A stretch of 64,000 bases of DNA from the NCBI RefSeq assembly GCF_965363235.1, contig NC_134844.1:49534872-49598871 (forward strand). Reading direction: 5' to 3'. Within the stretch, counting starts at the first letter, position 1. The number at the start of each line of letters is the position of its first letter. Position numbers and translations under genes: made by a program. Under the pieces are notes generated by a model. It saw only the letters and a list, made by a program, of their open reading frames with translations. It was not told the DNA's origin and ran no database searches. This document shows, in pieces, positions 33,061 to 46,150 of this stretch. Source of the DNA: Mytilus galloprovincialis. Lineage: Eukaryota > Mollusca > Bivalvia > Mytilida > Mytilidae.

Positions 33061-33240
33061 CCCATTAAGGTGGTCGTCGGACGCTGACGCCATATTCGAA
33101 AGTTGGCGCCGACGCCATATTTGGGCCTTAAAGCGGACGCCATAGTCGACCCTGAAATCAAGACGCAAACTTCGGGTTGGACCATGTTACTCGGACATCG
33201 AGACGCCGACGCCATATTTGGGTTTAAATCCTGGACGCTA
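33060..33240 (-). repeat. GC-rich patch with GACGCCATA repeated about four times
   Basis: CTGACGCCATATTCG, CGACGCCATATTTGGG (twice) and GGACGCCATAGTCG lie within 150 bp. Base composition is unlike the flanks. No open frame of known type was found. Confidence 0.55.
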
Positions 33241-33699
33241 TTAATGTTTGACCAGGCTACCCTCCAGGGTGGATACTTTTAGTGACCCTAGAAAGAGTTT
33301 TTAAAACTGGAGACCTGCTATACATCCATGTAGGTGTTTAAGATTTTTTTTCTTTCTTTTTTCATTATTTTTTTTTGTATCATTATTTTTCATTTAACCA
33401 AATAGAGCTACGAGTTTACTGTCATTCTGAATCGTGTCAGTGGATGAAAAGTTGTTGATAATGTCCTTCATCTCGAGTCCCGACATCTCAATTTATAAAC
33501 AAACGACAACCACTGAATTACAGTCTCCTAACTTGGGACAGCCACATACATAGAGAATGTGGCGGGGTTAAACATGTTAGCGGGATCCCAAACCTCCAAT
33601 AACCTGGGACTTTGGTGTAACAGTACAACATAAGAACGAACTATAAAAATCAGTTGAAAAAGGCTTACTAGGATCAGATGGAAAAAAATACAAATATAT

Positions 33700-34235
33700 A
33701 AGATCCATACAATACATACAGACCATATATCGAAACCAATATATACTAAGCATTCAGCAAATCAAACAAAATGCATGTTAGAACCAAAGATCATTTTCAC
33801 ACTGTATATGGGTTAGAGATCTTAAAACAGAGTTTTTTTTGGACACTGTATATGGGTCAGAGATACAGTTTGTATACAGACTGTATCTAAAAATTAGACC
33901 CATAGATAAAGCATACAGAAAATGCATACAGACTGTATATAAGAGCCACAGGCAGTGCACACACTTTATCTTGCAGTAACAGGCAAAACATACAGACTTT
34001 TATTTCAACTTGGAAAAACTTACAATGCATACATACTGTGTCTCTGATCCATAGACAGTGTTAACCGACTAAATCTAAGATATACCGACAATAGAAGTAT
34101 CTTAGACTCATAGTCAAAGCATATAAACAATGTATAAAGACTAAGAACGACGTACAATACATAAACTTAATTTAATTTACAACAAAGAAAATGCATACAG
34201 ACTGTATCTGGGAAGCACAGACAATGCATTGACTG
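33700..34235 (+). repeat. Degenerate tandem stretch around ATACAGACTGTATC
   Basis: ACAGACTGTATC or close variants recur near 33720, 33840, 33885, 33925, 34025, 34130 and 34197, often followed by a GACCCATAGA-like block. The copies are too diverged to fix a period, roughly 50-60 bp. Confidence 0.5.
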
Positions 34236-34369
34236 TGTGTAATCAAAGAACCTTTGTGAGCACGCTCACATACTTCACAGCCCGACATTGTCACTAAGCA
34301 AACAAAATTTCAACAGATTATTTTGTTCAAACACGCATGAAATTCTGTTGTGTAATTTCAGAAGATATG

Positions 34370-34962
34370 CAGAATAAAATTGAGAATGGAAATGGGGAAT
34401 GTGTCAAAGAGACAACAACCCGACCAAATAAAAAACAACAGCAGAGGGTCACCAACAGGTCTTCAATGTAGCGAGAAATTCCCGCACCAGGAGGCGTCCT
34501 TCAGCTGGCCCCTAAACAAATATATACTAGTCCAGTGATCATGAACGCCATACTAATTTCCAAATTGTACACAAGAAACTAAAATTAAAATAATACAAGA
34601 CTAACAAAGGCCAGAGGCTCCTGACTTGGGACAGGCGCAAAAATGCGGCGGGGTTAAACATGTTTGTGAGATCTCAACCCTCCCCCTATACCTGTAGCCA
34701 ATGTAGAAAAAACAAACGTGAAACAATACGCACAGTAAAACTCAGTTTAAGAGAAGTCCGAGTCCGATGTCAGAATATGAAACAAAAGAAAATAAACAAA
34801 ATGGCAATAATACATAAATAACAACAGACTACTAGCAGTTATTGACATGCCAGAACCAGACCTCAATTAAACTGATTGAAAGATTATGTCTTCATCATAT
34901 GAATATCAGGCACAATCCCTCCTGTTGGGGGTTTAGTATTATACCGTCATGAAATATACAAC
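34370..34962 (+). repeat. Fullest copy of the 590-bp dispersed element
   Basis: It runs from AATAAAATTGAGAATGG through CCCGACCAAATAAAAAAC, TTCAATGTAGCGAGAAATTC, AGGCTCCTGACTTGGGACAG, GGTTAAACATGTTTGTGAG and TCTTCATCATATGAATATCA to CCGTCATGAAATATA. Parts recur at 91-165, 10540-10710 (inverted), 22835-23205, 33495-33590 and 16690-16760. No open frame is kept, so it is probably non-autonomous; class unknown. Confidence 0.75.
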
Positions 34963-35017
34963 CCTCTTATTTACAATATTATTTGATCAACACCTATTTA
35001 CAAGGGTCTATTTGATA

Positions 35018-35136
35018 TGATTTTTCTCATTGTTGAAGGCTGTATGGTTGCATATAACTGCTTACATCCACTTTATTTGAACTTGAGTGGATACATGTAG
35101 GTGTCTCATTGACAATCATACCACATCTCCGTATTT
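35018..35136 (+). repeat. Variant copy of the short dispersed repeat
   Basis: It has CTCATTGTTGAAGGCTGTAT, a variant middle GCTTACATCCACTTTATTTG, and the end GTGTCTCATTGACAATCATA. The middle matches in reverse the fragments near 2030 and 54850. Confidence 0.6.
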
Positions 35137-36257
35137 TTACAGTATTGTATCACTGTTACCTAATAACAGGACAAAACAAGACAGCAATTTGACAAAACTA
35201 AAGACATACATACTTGATTTTACTTCTCTAAAGATATAAACAAAATTTTCATAGTTCGTATCTGAACATGTACACAGCCAGGGAATTTTAAGGGACTATA
35301 TTTCAGTGTGCATTTATTTAGTAGCTAATCTGGCTACTTCCTGTTTATCATACCGGTACCTTAGAAAAGAATTGTGACAATATATCCAATCTTTTCAAAA
35401 ACCAAAGACTAACGTCACTAGAAGCAGCAGTTAGTTGTCATAGATACTCTAGATAGAAAGATAATCTGCCACTTTTATAAAAGGGACTACACATAGTTTT
35501 TGAAAGGGTATAATCGGTTTGTGCCGAAATTACTTTCTTTAGTCCAGAAACTCATTTGTGCTAAATGGTAATCTCCACCCACATTTAGGACTGGCAGTTA
35601 TTTGTAGTCTTTATCAACAGCTTGCACTTTTTCTAAATTATATTTGGTTTGATTAAGGTAGTGTATATCAAACAGCTGTTGGAAATATTTTGGACAACCC
35701 TCTTATTTACAATATCATTTGATCAACACCTAGTGGTCTTTGGTGGTATCTCGCATAACATTAATAAGGTCTTTTTTAAAAGGCAACTTGAAATTATTGG
35801 TCCCATATTTATGTGCTATAGCAAATGTATGGGCTGCTGATCTGCATATATGATAGCAATATATTCTTATGTTTTCAATGACCCCTTATTTCTTCACTCC
35901 ACTTTATAAGCTAGAAATAAATGTTATTCCATATTTTATTGGTTTTTTTAAAGGTATCATAATTTAGACATAAAGACAAAACTAAGCACAGTGAAAAAAG
36001 TCTACTCTGTCCTGTAAAGTTTGAGATGTTTTTGTTGTTCAATCTTTGTCACTTGTATGGAAACACTAAATCTTGATAACCTACAACAGAAACATTATCA
36101 CTTTTATTTCAATTCAATTGTTGCAGTTATCATGCATGTAATAGAGAAAATGATAAATTAGACCAGATCTCCACATTAATAATATCAAAACTAGAGGCTT
36201 AAATGAGCCTGTGTCACTCACGTGATACTTTTATTAACAATTGATGCATGATACAGA

Positions 36258-39200
36258 AATTGTCCATACCAATCGTCAGTGTTTACCATACAATACAGTA
36301 CTTCTATACACTGTCTGTATACAGTATTTGTCGGATTTTGTCCATACCTATCGTCGATGTTTGACATAAAATACAATACTCCTATATACCGTATATCAAC
36401 AGTATTTGTCTATACCTACCGTCGGTGGTTAACATACAACACAGTCCTCCTATATACCGTATATCAACAGTATTTGTCTATATCTACCGTCAGAGGTTAA
36501 CATACGATACAATACTCCTATATACCGTATATCAACAGTATTTGTCTATACCTACAGTCGGTGGTTAACATGCAATAAAGTGCTCCTATATACCGTCTAT
36601 CAACAGTATTTGTCTATACCTACCGTCAGTGTTCAACATACGATATAGTACTCCTTCGCACCGTCCATCAACAGTATTTGTCTATACCTACCGTCGGTGG
36701 TTAACATACGATATAGACTAGTACTCCTTTACACAGTCTATCAACAGTATTTGTCTTAACCTGCTGTCGGTGATTTACATACAATATAGTACTTCTTTAC
36801 ACAGTCTATCAACAGTTTTTGTCTATACCTACCGTCGGTGGTTAACATACGATATAGTACTCCTTTACACAGTCTATCAACAGTATTTGTATATATTTAC
36901 CGTCGATGGTTAACATACGATAACGTACTTCTTTACACAGCCTTTCAACATTATTTGTCTATACCTACCGGCGGTGGTTAACATACGATATAGTGCTCCT
37001 TAACACAGTCTATCAACAGTATTTGTATATATCTACCGTCGATGGTTAACATACGATAAAGTACTCCTTTACACAGCCTTTCAACATTATTTGTCTACAC
37101 CTACCGTCGGTTGTTAACATACGATATAGTACTCCTATATACTGTCTATCAACAGTATTTGTCTATACCTACCGTCGGTGGTTAACATTCAATATAGTGA
37201 TCCTATATACCGTCTATCAACAGTATTTGTCTATACCTACCGTCGGTGTTAACATACAATATAGTGCTCCCATATACCGTCTATCAACAGTATTTGTCTA
37301 TACCTACTGTCGGTAGTTAACATACAATATAGTGCTCCTATATACCGTCTATCAACAGTATTTGTCTATACCTACCGTCGGTATTTGACATACAATATAG
37401 TGCTCCCATCAACCGTCTATCAACAGTATTTGTCTATACCTACCGTCGGTGGTTAACATACAATATAGTGCTCCTATATACCGTCTATCAACAGTATTTG
37501 TCTATACCTACCGTCGGTGGTTAACATACAATATAGTGCTCCCATATACCGTCTATCAACAGTATTTGTCTATACCTACTGTCAGTAGTTAAAATACAAT
37601 ATAGTGCTCCTATATACCGTCTATCAACAGTATTTGTATATACCTACCGTCGGTAGTTAACATACAATATAGTGCTCCTATATACCGTCTATAAACAGTA
37701 TTTGTCTATACCTACCGTCGGTGGTTAACATACAATATAGTGCTCCTATATACCGTCTATCAACAGTATTTGTCTATACATACCGTCAGTGTTTAACATA
37801 CGATATAGTACTCCTTTGCACCGTCCATCAACAGTATTTGTCTATACCTACCGTCGGTGGTTAACATACGATATAGTACTCCTATATACCGTCTATCAAC
37901 ACTATTTGTCTATACCTACTGTCGGTAGTTAACAAAAATATAGTGCTGCTATATACTGTCTATCAACAGTATTTGTCTATACCTACCGTCGGTGGTTAAC
38001 ATTCAATATAGTCCTCCTATATACCGTCTATCAACAGTATGTTTCTATACCTACTGTCGGTAGTTAACATACAATATAGTGCTCCTATATACCGTCTATC
38101 AACAGTATTTTTCTATACCTACTGTCGGTAGTTAACATACAATATAGTGCTTCTATATACCGTCTATCAACAGTATTTGTCTATACCTACCGTCGGTGGT
38201 TAACATACAATATAGTGCTCCTACAATGTATATACCGTCTATCAACAGTATTTGTCTATACCTACCGTCGGTGGTTAACATACAATAGAGTGCTCCTACA
38301 ATGTATATACCGTCTATCAACAGTATTTGTCTATACCGACTGTCGGTAGTTAACATACAATATAGTGCTCCTATATACCGTCTATCAACAGTATTTGTCT
38401 ATACCTACCGTCGGTGGTTAACATACATTATAGTGCTCCTATATACCGTCTATCAACAGTATCTTTCTATACCTACTGTCGGAAGTTAACATACAATATA
38501 GTGCTCATATATACCGTCTATGAACAGTATTTGTCTATACCTACTGTCGGTAGTTAACATACAATATAGTGCTCCTATATACCGTCTATCAACAGTATTT
38601 GTCTATACCTACCGTCGGTGGTTAACATACAATATAGTGCTCCTATATACAGTCTATCAACAGAATTTGTCTATATCTACCGTCGGTGGTTAACATACAA
38701 TATAGTGCTGCTATATACCGTCTATCAACAGTATTTGTCTATACCTACTGTAGGTAGTTAACATACAATATAGTGCTCCTATATACCGTCTATCAACAGT
38801 ATTTGTCTGTACCTACTGTCGGTAGTTAACATACAATATAGTGCTCCTATATACCGTCTATCAACAGTATTTGTCTATACCTACCGTCGGTGGTTAACAT
38901 AAGATATAGTGCTCCTATATACCGTCTATCAACAGTATTTGGCTATACCTACCGTCAGTGGTTAACATGGAATATACTGCTCCTATATAACGTCTATCAA
39001 CAGTATTTGGCTATACCTACCGTCAGTGGTTAACATATAATATAGTGCTCCTATATACTGTCTATCACCAGTATTTGTCTATACCTACCGTCGGTGGTTA
39101 ACATACAATATAGTGCTCTTATATACCGTCTATCAACAGTATTTGTCTATACCTACTGTCGGTAGTTAACATACAATACAGTGCTCCTATATACCATCTA

Positions 39201-40698
39201 TCAACAGTATATGTCTATACCTACCGTCGGTAGTTAATATACAATATAGTGCTTCTATAAACCGTCTATCAACAGTATTTGTCTATACCTACCGTCGGTG
39301 GTTAACATAAGATATAGTGCTCCTATATACCGTCTATCAACAGTATTTGGCTATACCTACCGTCAGTGGTTAACATGGAATATACTGCTCCTATATACCG
39401 TCTATCAACAGTATTTGGCTATACCTACCGTCAGTGGTTAACATACAATATAGTGCTCCCATATACCGTCTATCAACAGCATTTGTCTATATCTACCGTC
39501 GGTGGTTAACATACAATATAGTGCTCCCATATACCGTCTATCAACAGTATTTGTCTATACCTACTGTCGGTAGTTAACATACTATATAGTGCTCCTATAT
39601 ACCATCTATCAACAGTATATGTCTATACCTACTGTTGGTGGTTAACATACAATATAATGCTCCCATATACCGTCTATCAACAGTATTTGTCTATACCTAC
39701 TGTCGGTAGTTAACATACAATATAGTGCTTCTATATACCGTCTATCAACAGTATTTGTCTATGCCTACCGTCGGTGGTTAACATACAATATAGTGCTCCT
39801 ACAATGTATATACCGTCTATCAACAGTATTTGTCTATACCTACCGTCGGTGGTTAACATACAATATAGTGCTCCCATATACCCTCTATCAACAGTATTTG
39901 TCTATACCTACCGTCGGTGGTTAACATAAGATATAGTGCTCCTATATACCGTTTATCATCAGTATTTGTCTATACCTACTGTCGGTAGTTAACATACAAT
40001 ATAGTGCTCCTATATACCGTCTATCAACAGTATTTGTCTATACCTACCGTCGGTGGTTAACATACAAAATAGTGCTCATATATACCGTCTATCAACAGTA
40101 TCTGTCTATACCTACTGTCGGTAGTTAACATACAATATAGTGCTCATATATACCGTCTATGAACAGTATTTGTCTATACCTACTGTCGGTAGTTAACATA
40201 CAATATAGTGCTCCTATATACCGTCTATCAACAGTATTTGTCTTTACCTACCGTCGGTGGTTAACATACAATATAGTGCTCCTATATACCGTCTATCAAC
40301 AGTATTAATCTATACCTACTGTGGGTAGTTAATATACAATATAGTACTCCTATATACGGTCTATCAACAGTATTTGTCTATACCTACCGTCGGTGGTTAA
40401 CATACAATATAGTGCTCCTATATACCGTCTATTAACAGTATTTGTTTATACCTACCGTCGGTGGTTAACATACAATATAGTGCTCCTATATACCGTCTAT
40501 CACCAGTATTTGTCTATACCTACCGTTGGTGGTTAACATAAGATATAGTGCTCCTATATACCGTCTATCAACAGTATTTGGCTATACCTACCGTCAGTGG
40601 TTAACATGGAATATAGTGCTCCTATATACCGTCTATCAACAGTATTTGTTTATACCTACTGTCGGAGGTTAACATAGAATATAGTGCTCCTATATACC
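36258..40698 (-). repeat. 68-bp satellite array B, inverted relative to array A, about 65 units
   Basis: Read on the plus strand the unit is GTTAACATACAATATAGTGC, TCCTATATACCGTCTATCAA, CAGTATTTGTCTATACCTAC, CGTCGGTG, the exact reverse complement of the array A unit. The left end is most diverged. Some units carry an extra ACAATGT insertion (38222, 38299, 39801). The array ends abruptly at TATATACC near 40698. Confidence 0.95.
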
Positions 40699-42440
40699 AA
40701 GAGGGATAATTAACGGATCTGCATCTAGAATTTATCATGCTGCCCTTTTTTTGGATTTTTTAAATTCTTGTTATCCCTCAATTTTTACATTCATCCCAAA
40801 TAATACAACAGTAGTCAATTAGGGGCAGAACACCCATTGTATTATGTTTTCTTGCAGTTATATAAAAAAAATGTATTTAAGAAAGATGGTATATTCTGGA
40901 TGATATATTAACACAACCTTGGTCAATTTGATTTCTCCAGTTACTTAGTGGGCTGTCAATTTTGAAACTAATATTTTTTCACATGAAGAATTTTGTAATA
41001 CATTAATTTATTATCAAGTTTGGTTGAAAAGTCTGAATAGTTTCTGCTTTGTTCCAGTAATCAAACATTTTGTTTCATTTGCATCTATGAACATGTTATT
41101 CATTTTACACCACTCTTCAACCCTGTATAAATCTTCTTGAACATCATCATTTATATTTTCTAGATGTTTCCCCCTTATTTATGAATAGTGGTGTCATCAG
41201 CATATACAACGAAATAGGTCTGTTTCACAATTTTTAATGCATAAGGGAAGGTCATTTATAAATAGCACAAACAATAGAGGACAAGGTATAGAACATTGGG
41301 GAACACCAAATTTTACATGTTGTTGTTCAGAGTTAACATTACAAATGTATACCTTTTGTTATTCAGGTAAGACTTAAAAAAACTAACAGTAGTCTCACTA
41401 AATCCATAAATGTCGAGCTTTAAACAAAGAAAGTCATATTCTACCAAATCAAAAGCTTTTTTTTAAATCTTAATAAAATTGCTAGGTTTAAATTACCATC
41501 TTTCATTTCTTGCAACCATGTGTCAATGATATTAAATAAATGTCAAGCTCAATCCAGTATATATTCCAAGTTATGGACAAATGATAATGCTATTAAAAAT
41601 ACCAAATCATAACCAGTGCCTTTCTCTTTTTCTATTTACAGTATATGACTAGATAATAATGATTACTTTTTTCAACTATTTTCATACTTTTTTGTTTCCT
41701 CTGCTTTTGTATTAAGGGCATAATTGTTTATGGCAAACTAAGCATCTACATAATCAAACTATTCCTAACTATACTCTACCTCAAATTCTGGAAACTGCAC
41801 AATTTTTGTCATAGCAGTCTTATGGTAGCTGAACTATTTCTATTTTTTGTAAATCTGGATTAATAAGTCTTTTGTCACATTCTGGGGCTATAGAAAAAAA
41901 ACATTACAGAATTATCAAAATTATGTGTGTATAATGTTTGTGTACAGTCATTCAACTAAAAAAAGGACAAAAATTATTTTTTTGTGTATAAATAAATAAT
42001 TGTGATTTTAATGTCTTTATATTATTAAAAAAACTTCAAAAGATTAAATTTAAATTATAATCTAAACATGAAAGAGCACATATAAATCAACCTTTTACTC
42101 AGATTTATATCTAAAACCAGTTATAACTAGCTATAATATCTTTGACTTCACAAATATCATCATCTAATTTTACAGATCAGTATTTATTTGGTGGCACTTC
42201 CTGCACACTAAGTATGTTATGCCTTAGGTTTAATTTTGATGCAATCACATTTCAGAAGGTACATGTCTTGAACTGTTTTAATGAATAAATTACAGTTTTA
42301 AACTCAGTTTAGGCTGACCTGAGGTCAATAGTCTTAAACAATGTCATCAAACTGTCAGTTTTACTGTAATATATTGATATTGTGACATTTATGGGAAAGA
42401 GCATATGAGTTAGTCATATTGGTCAATACAATGGAAAGTT
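40699..42440. other. AT-rich stretch with a LINE remnant
   Basis: The eroded LINE at 41000-41480 is the only recognisable content. The rest has no long frames. Confidence 0.45.
41000..41480 (-). pseudogene. Eroded LINE reverse transcriptase fragment
   Basis: On the minus strand a decayed GVPQ..SI.CPLLFVLFINDLP block is followed by VYADDTTIHK (catalytic ADD), then EEWCKMNNMFIDANETKC and LITGTKQKL. This is the palm and downstream part of a jockey/CR1-type reverse transcriptase, with several stops and frame changes. Confidence 0.7.
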
Positions 42441-42492
42441 TATAGCTGAGACTACTATAACACTATGTGTTATACTAGTAGTCTCAGTTTAT
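42441..42492. repeat. Near-perfect palindrome CTGAGACTACT..AGTAGTCTCAG
   Basis: TAGCTGAGACTACTATAACAC is followed after 5 bases by GTTATACTAGTAGTCTCAG. A stem of over 20 bp is possible. It may be a tiny foldback element. Confidence 0.6.
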
Positions 42493-42614
42493 AACTATGT
42501 TAATTATATACATGACATATAATAATTAAATCATTTAAAAAACTATTCCAAAGATTTCTCTCAAATCATGTTTACATTTTTTTAGAGAAGAGTCTGTCTG
42601 AAATATATTCAGGG

Positions 42615-43493
42615 GTAGTCCAAATAATTATGACTTCTTAAAAAGCTATATTATGGGGGGAAAAGGGGGGGGTCTATTATTTTTTTTTCATACAGGAGGA
42701 AGACGTCAAAGCCAAAAAAAAAAAAAAAAACACCAACAAAACAAAATAAAATAATAGCCTGTCAAGACGTCCCTATATCATAATAATTTGGTGTAATTTT
42801 GGGATAATACATTTAACTTCCTTTGATGTCGGGGAGGGGATAAGTTTTGACGATTAGTTATTCTTGAAACTAACAATAATTATTTCTTATTGTTACTTTG
42901 TTAAGCGAACGCGATGTGTGGTTCTCGAGTTATTTAAAAAAAAAGGGGGGGTTGTTACTATATCAAATTTACACAGTTTGGAGACAATAAATATTTAAAA
43001 TCTAACCATAAACTCCAATGTTCCTGCTTTTTTTAGCAGAAGAAACACGATGGCATTCTCGTCTCTGTTATAATCAATAGTTAACTCATTTCTTCTTCCA
43101 GGTTATTTCTTAATCAATTATGATTATCAGCTGTCTATCTATTTACCATGTTTATGTTAAACTGGTCCGTAATTCCATCGTAGTGTATCGATAAGTGAAC
43201 ACAACAGGGAACCAGTTTATTAAACGTCTGTAAACCGAGGTATATAATATACAAGGTCCTGAGTCAGTAACCGTAACTATCACCGTGCTTTGTGCGCATG
43301 CGCAAGAAACACCAACAACAAGGATAAAACAGGGTACACAGTTCCGTAATTTCGTATATTTTTCTTATCTTCATACTAAAGAGCTCCAAAAGTAGGCGTG
43401 CTTAGGTGCACTGGGCGGGTCTAAAAACCGACTCTCGGTGGTTAACGTCTCTCGATGGTTAACTTTAAGTGCCTACCTAATTATTTGGACTAC
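42615..43493. mobile_element. 879-bp inverted-repeat element with GTAGTCCAAATAATTA ends
   Basis: The first 16 bases, GTAGTCCAAATAATTA, are repeated inverted at the right end. A second CATAATAATTTGG lies inside near 42778. The right part holds TAGGCACTTAAAGTTAACCA (inverted), shared with 24510-24560. No coding frame and no clear target duplication were found; non-autonomous DNA transposon by structure. Confidence 0.65.
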
Positions 43494-43524
43494 ATGTCTG
43501 CCACCGACTATATTGCTAAATTGC

Positions 43525-43560
43525 TAAAGGGTTTGTATAGTGACACTATACAAATCCTTA
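43525..43560. repeat. Palindrome AAGGGTTTGTATAGTG / CACTATACAAATCCTT
   Basis: The arms pair over 16 bp with one base between them and a single mismatch. Isolated hairpin of unknown role. Confidence 0.7.
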
Positions 43561-43818
43561 ATTGCTCTGGTTTATTTTTAAAAGAAAACAAAATCATTAC
43601 AATGTACTAGAGTAGTAAAGTACCGATTATGATTGTTAAAAAATGAGTCCCGATGCCTTATACTACATTTAAAAATGATTTTCAGATTTCCCTCCCCTAT
43701 CCTTCTTAGCTCCTTTGAAAACGTAGTCACATGTAATGTCATGAATGTGTAAGGCTGTGGTTAAACATCTAAGAATTGAAATAGTTAAAATTCATATTTA
43801 TGATTTATGTCAACATTA

Positions 43819-44100
43819 GGGAGCTACCATTTGATTTTTATGGGGGGGCTAGGATGAAAAATTTTGTCCTGCCTTTTTTTTTAGCTGTAATCTCTGTCCT
43901 GCCTTTTTATTTTTCACTCTGTTCGGTCCTGCCTTTTTTTTTTTAGTTTATCCTGACTTTTTTTTACCTAAATTGTCGTCCTGACTTTTTTTTTTTTGCA
44001 AGTGTCTCATCCTGCCTTTTTTTTTACTCAAAACTCCTGTCCTGCCTATTTTTTTCAAATTTCATCCTAGCCCCCCCATAAAAATCAAATGGTAGCTCCC
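43819..44100. mobile_element. 282-bp foldback MITE with TTA duplication, Harbinger-like
   Basis: The ends GGGAGCTACCATTTGATTTT through GGCTAGGATGAAA pair with their inverse over about 40 bp. TTA stands at 43816-43818 and 44101-44103. PIF/Harbinger elements favour TWA duplications. The core is a tandem run of GTCCTGCCTTTTTTTT with variants. Confidence 0.88.
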
Positions 44101-44356
44101 TTATTGTAACAATTATAAAAATCATTGTAATAAATTACTTTGCTCTTCATAGGCCCTTTAATTAGAATAAAAATATCTTATCTTATAAATGATTTTAATC
44201 TGTAATATTATTATTAATGTATCTAGTAAATAGGTGTTTTTATGGGAAATGTTACATTAAATGTAAGTGATGATGATGATGAACAACTAGAGAGGTTTGT
44301 CACAGAATCTTACAGATATCAGAATTTCGTTACCCAAATCTACTTAAATTTACTAT

Positions 44357-46150
44357 GTTTTATAAAAGAGAGACAGATACCAGACATGCCAGAGGGACAG
44401 TCAAACTCATAAATCGAAAATAGATTGACAACGCCAGGCAAAAAATGAAAAAGACAAACAATAGAATACATGACACAACATAGAAAACTAAAGAATAAAC
44501 AACACAAACCCCACCAAAAACTAGATGTGATCTCAGGTGCTCAGGAAGGGAAAGATTATAAGATCCTGCTCCACATGTGTCTTCCGTCGTGTTGCTTATG
44601 TTAGAACAAATCCGGTAAATAGTCTAACTCTGTAGGTCGCATTCATGAAAGGGAAGGGGATTGTAGTTACAACGTAAGGAACATATCCAATATTATAGTC
44701 CAGTCAAACTAAGTTTGAACCTCAAACTAATTGAAACAGAAAATGTTTTAGAACTAATCTATAGCATTAAGCCCTAAATAAACACAGAAATAAGTCCCAT
44801 AATACCTTACTTGAGGAAAACTCAAATTTTGAATTTTAAATTTCTTATCGAAATTAACATTGGGAGGGAGCTAATTCACGCAAAACTTAGTCTTTTTTTT
44901 GTCAGTTTTTGGTTGATTATCTTAAAATTCATGTAAAATATGAAATTTTGATGGGGTTATAAGTTCAGATTTGACTATATTATATAATCTTCTGCTCATG
45001 AAATGTACAAAACTGAAGTTTTATGGATATTTTTATATTTTTATGCACATTTTTCATTAAACAAAAGAAATTGCAAATTTATGGATTTAAGTGACCATTT
45101 TGAAAAAATAATTTGAATATATTCAAATTATTTATTCAAGAAAACTCACAAAGAGCATAAAATGAACAATATAAATGCATATGTACATAAATATTGAGAA
45201 AGAGTTATAGCTGACAAAGAGATCTAATACACACATAAAAAAGGAAATATTATATTATATGGTATGATAAATATCAAGGGAGACAACCCTGTTCTTATGT
45301 AAATACTCTATTAAGTTACCATATCCATACAACAAATAAATATATATATATATATATATATATGACAGAACACTAAGATGATAATTTTTCTGTTGCTTTG
45401 CTATCAGTTTTGTAAAATATACTCAAACTTAGAAATCTAGATATATTTCTACATACATTGGCATGTTCATTACTCATAAGCCAAATAAATTTGTTATCTG
45501 TGTTCAGTTTTGAAATTGTTTATTATAGTATATCTGTCAATCATATTTGTTTAGCATCTACCTTGGCTTGTGTAAAGAAACTTTTAATCACAAAATTAAG
45601 AATAATTGTTTATTAAATTTTATTCAATTTGAGATTCTTTACCATGACATGGTGAAAAATCTAATAAATGGTCAACTAATGAATTATGAAATTTAGGTTG
45701 TAGATTGATTAAAGATATGAAAACATCTTCAGAGTTATTGGTTATACTCTGAAGAAGGCTAAAATATCAAGCATCAATACATTCTGTTGAATAGAAGCAG
45801 TAAAGTTTTAATTTTGTATCAATTTTTATTGATATTTCCTCTTTTTGCAGAGTTATCTCCCTTCTCAATGCAAATCTCCATAGGAATTTTAAAATCATGA
45901 AGTTTTAGTTTTCCTCAAGTTACATTTTATGGGACTTTTTTCTGTGTATATTTGGGATATAATGCAGAAGATTAAAAATTCAAAATCTTCTGTTGCAATT
46001 AATTCAAGGTTAGGGTCAAATTTATGCTAGATTGACTATCATTTGTGAAACTGTTATTCCATAACGGTCAACCAACTCATGATGGTGTCGGTAAAATTTC
46101 AGAGGGATGATTTCAACTCCATTATTTGGAACTCTTGGCCACATAAATTA
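44357..46150 (+). repeat. Dispersed repeat split by a 1.3-kb insertion
   Basis: 44357-44694 (GAGGGACAGTCAAACTCATA onward to GTAAGGAACATATCCAATAT) and 46040-46150 (CATTTGTGAAACTGTTATTCC to GGAACTCTTGG) are parts of one repeat I recall as continuous in mussel DNA (family knowledge from memory). The inverted-repeat element between them explains the gap. Confidence 0.6.
44695..46039. mobile_element. 1.3-kb inverted-repeat element, about 200-bp imperfect ends
   Basis: The left end has ATAGTCCAGTCAAAC, AAATAAACACAGAAATAAGT, CCCATAATACCTTACTTGAG and GGAAAACT. The reverse of the right end has ATAGTCAATCTAGC, ATACACAGAAAAAAGT, CCCATAAAATGTAACTTGAG and GGAAAACT, then GGGAG-AGCTA and GGGAGATAACTC. There is no coding frame. 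The edges may be off by a few bases. Confidence 0.7.

Larger units (their letters stand above)
32713..36257. other. Spacer between the two inverted satellite arrays
   Basis: It is made of dispersed repeats (32850-33060, 33495-33590, 34370-34962, 35018-35136), a degenerate tandem stretch with GCATACAGACTGTATC at about 33700-34235, and a GC-rich patch at 33060-33240. No gene was recognised. Confidence 0.6.

Noticed and set aside
32934-33215. Overlapping minus-strand frames in the GC-rich patch
   Set aside because: Two frames overlap the same repeated GACGCCATA block and neither resembles a known protein.
27256-40698. CRISPR-like array
   Set aside because: The 68-bp units are contiguous with no unique spacers and the window is animal DNA; it is a satellite.
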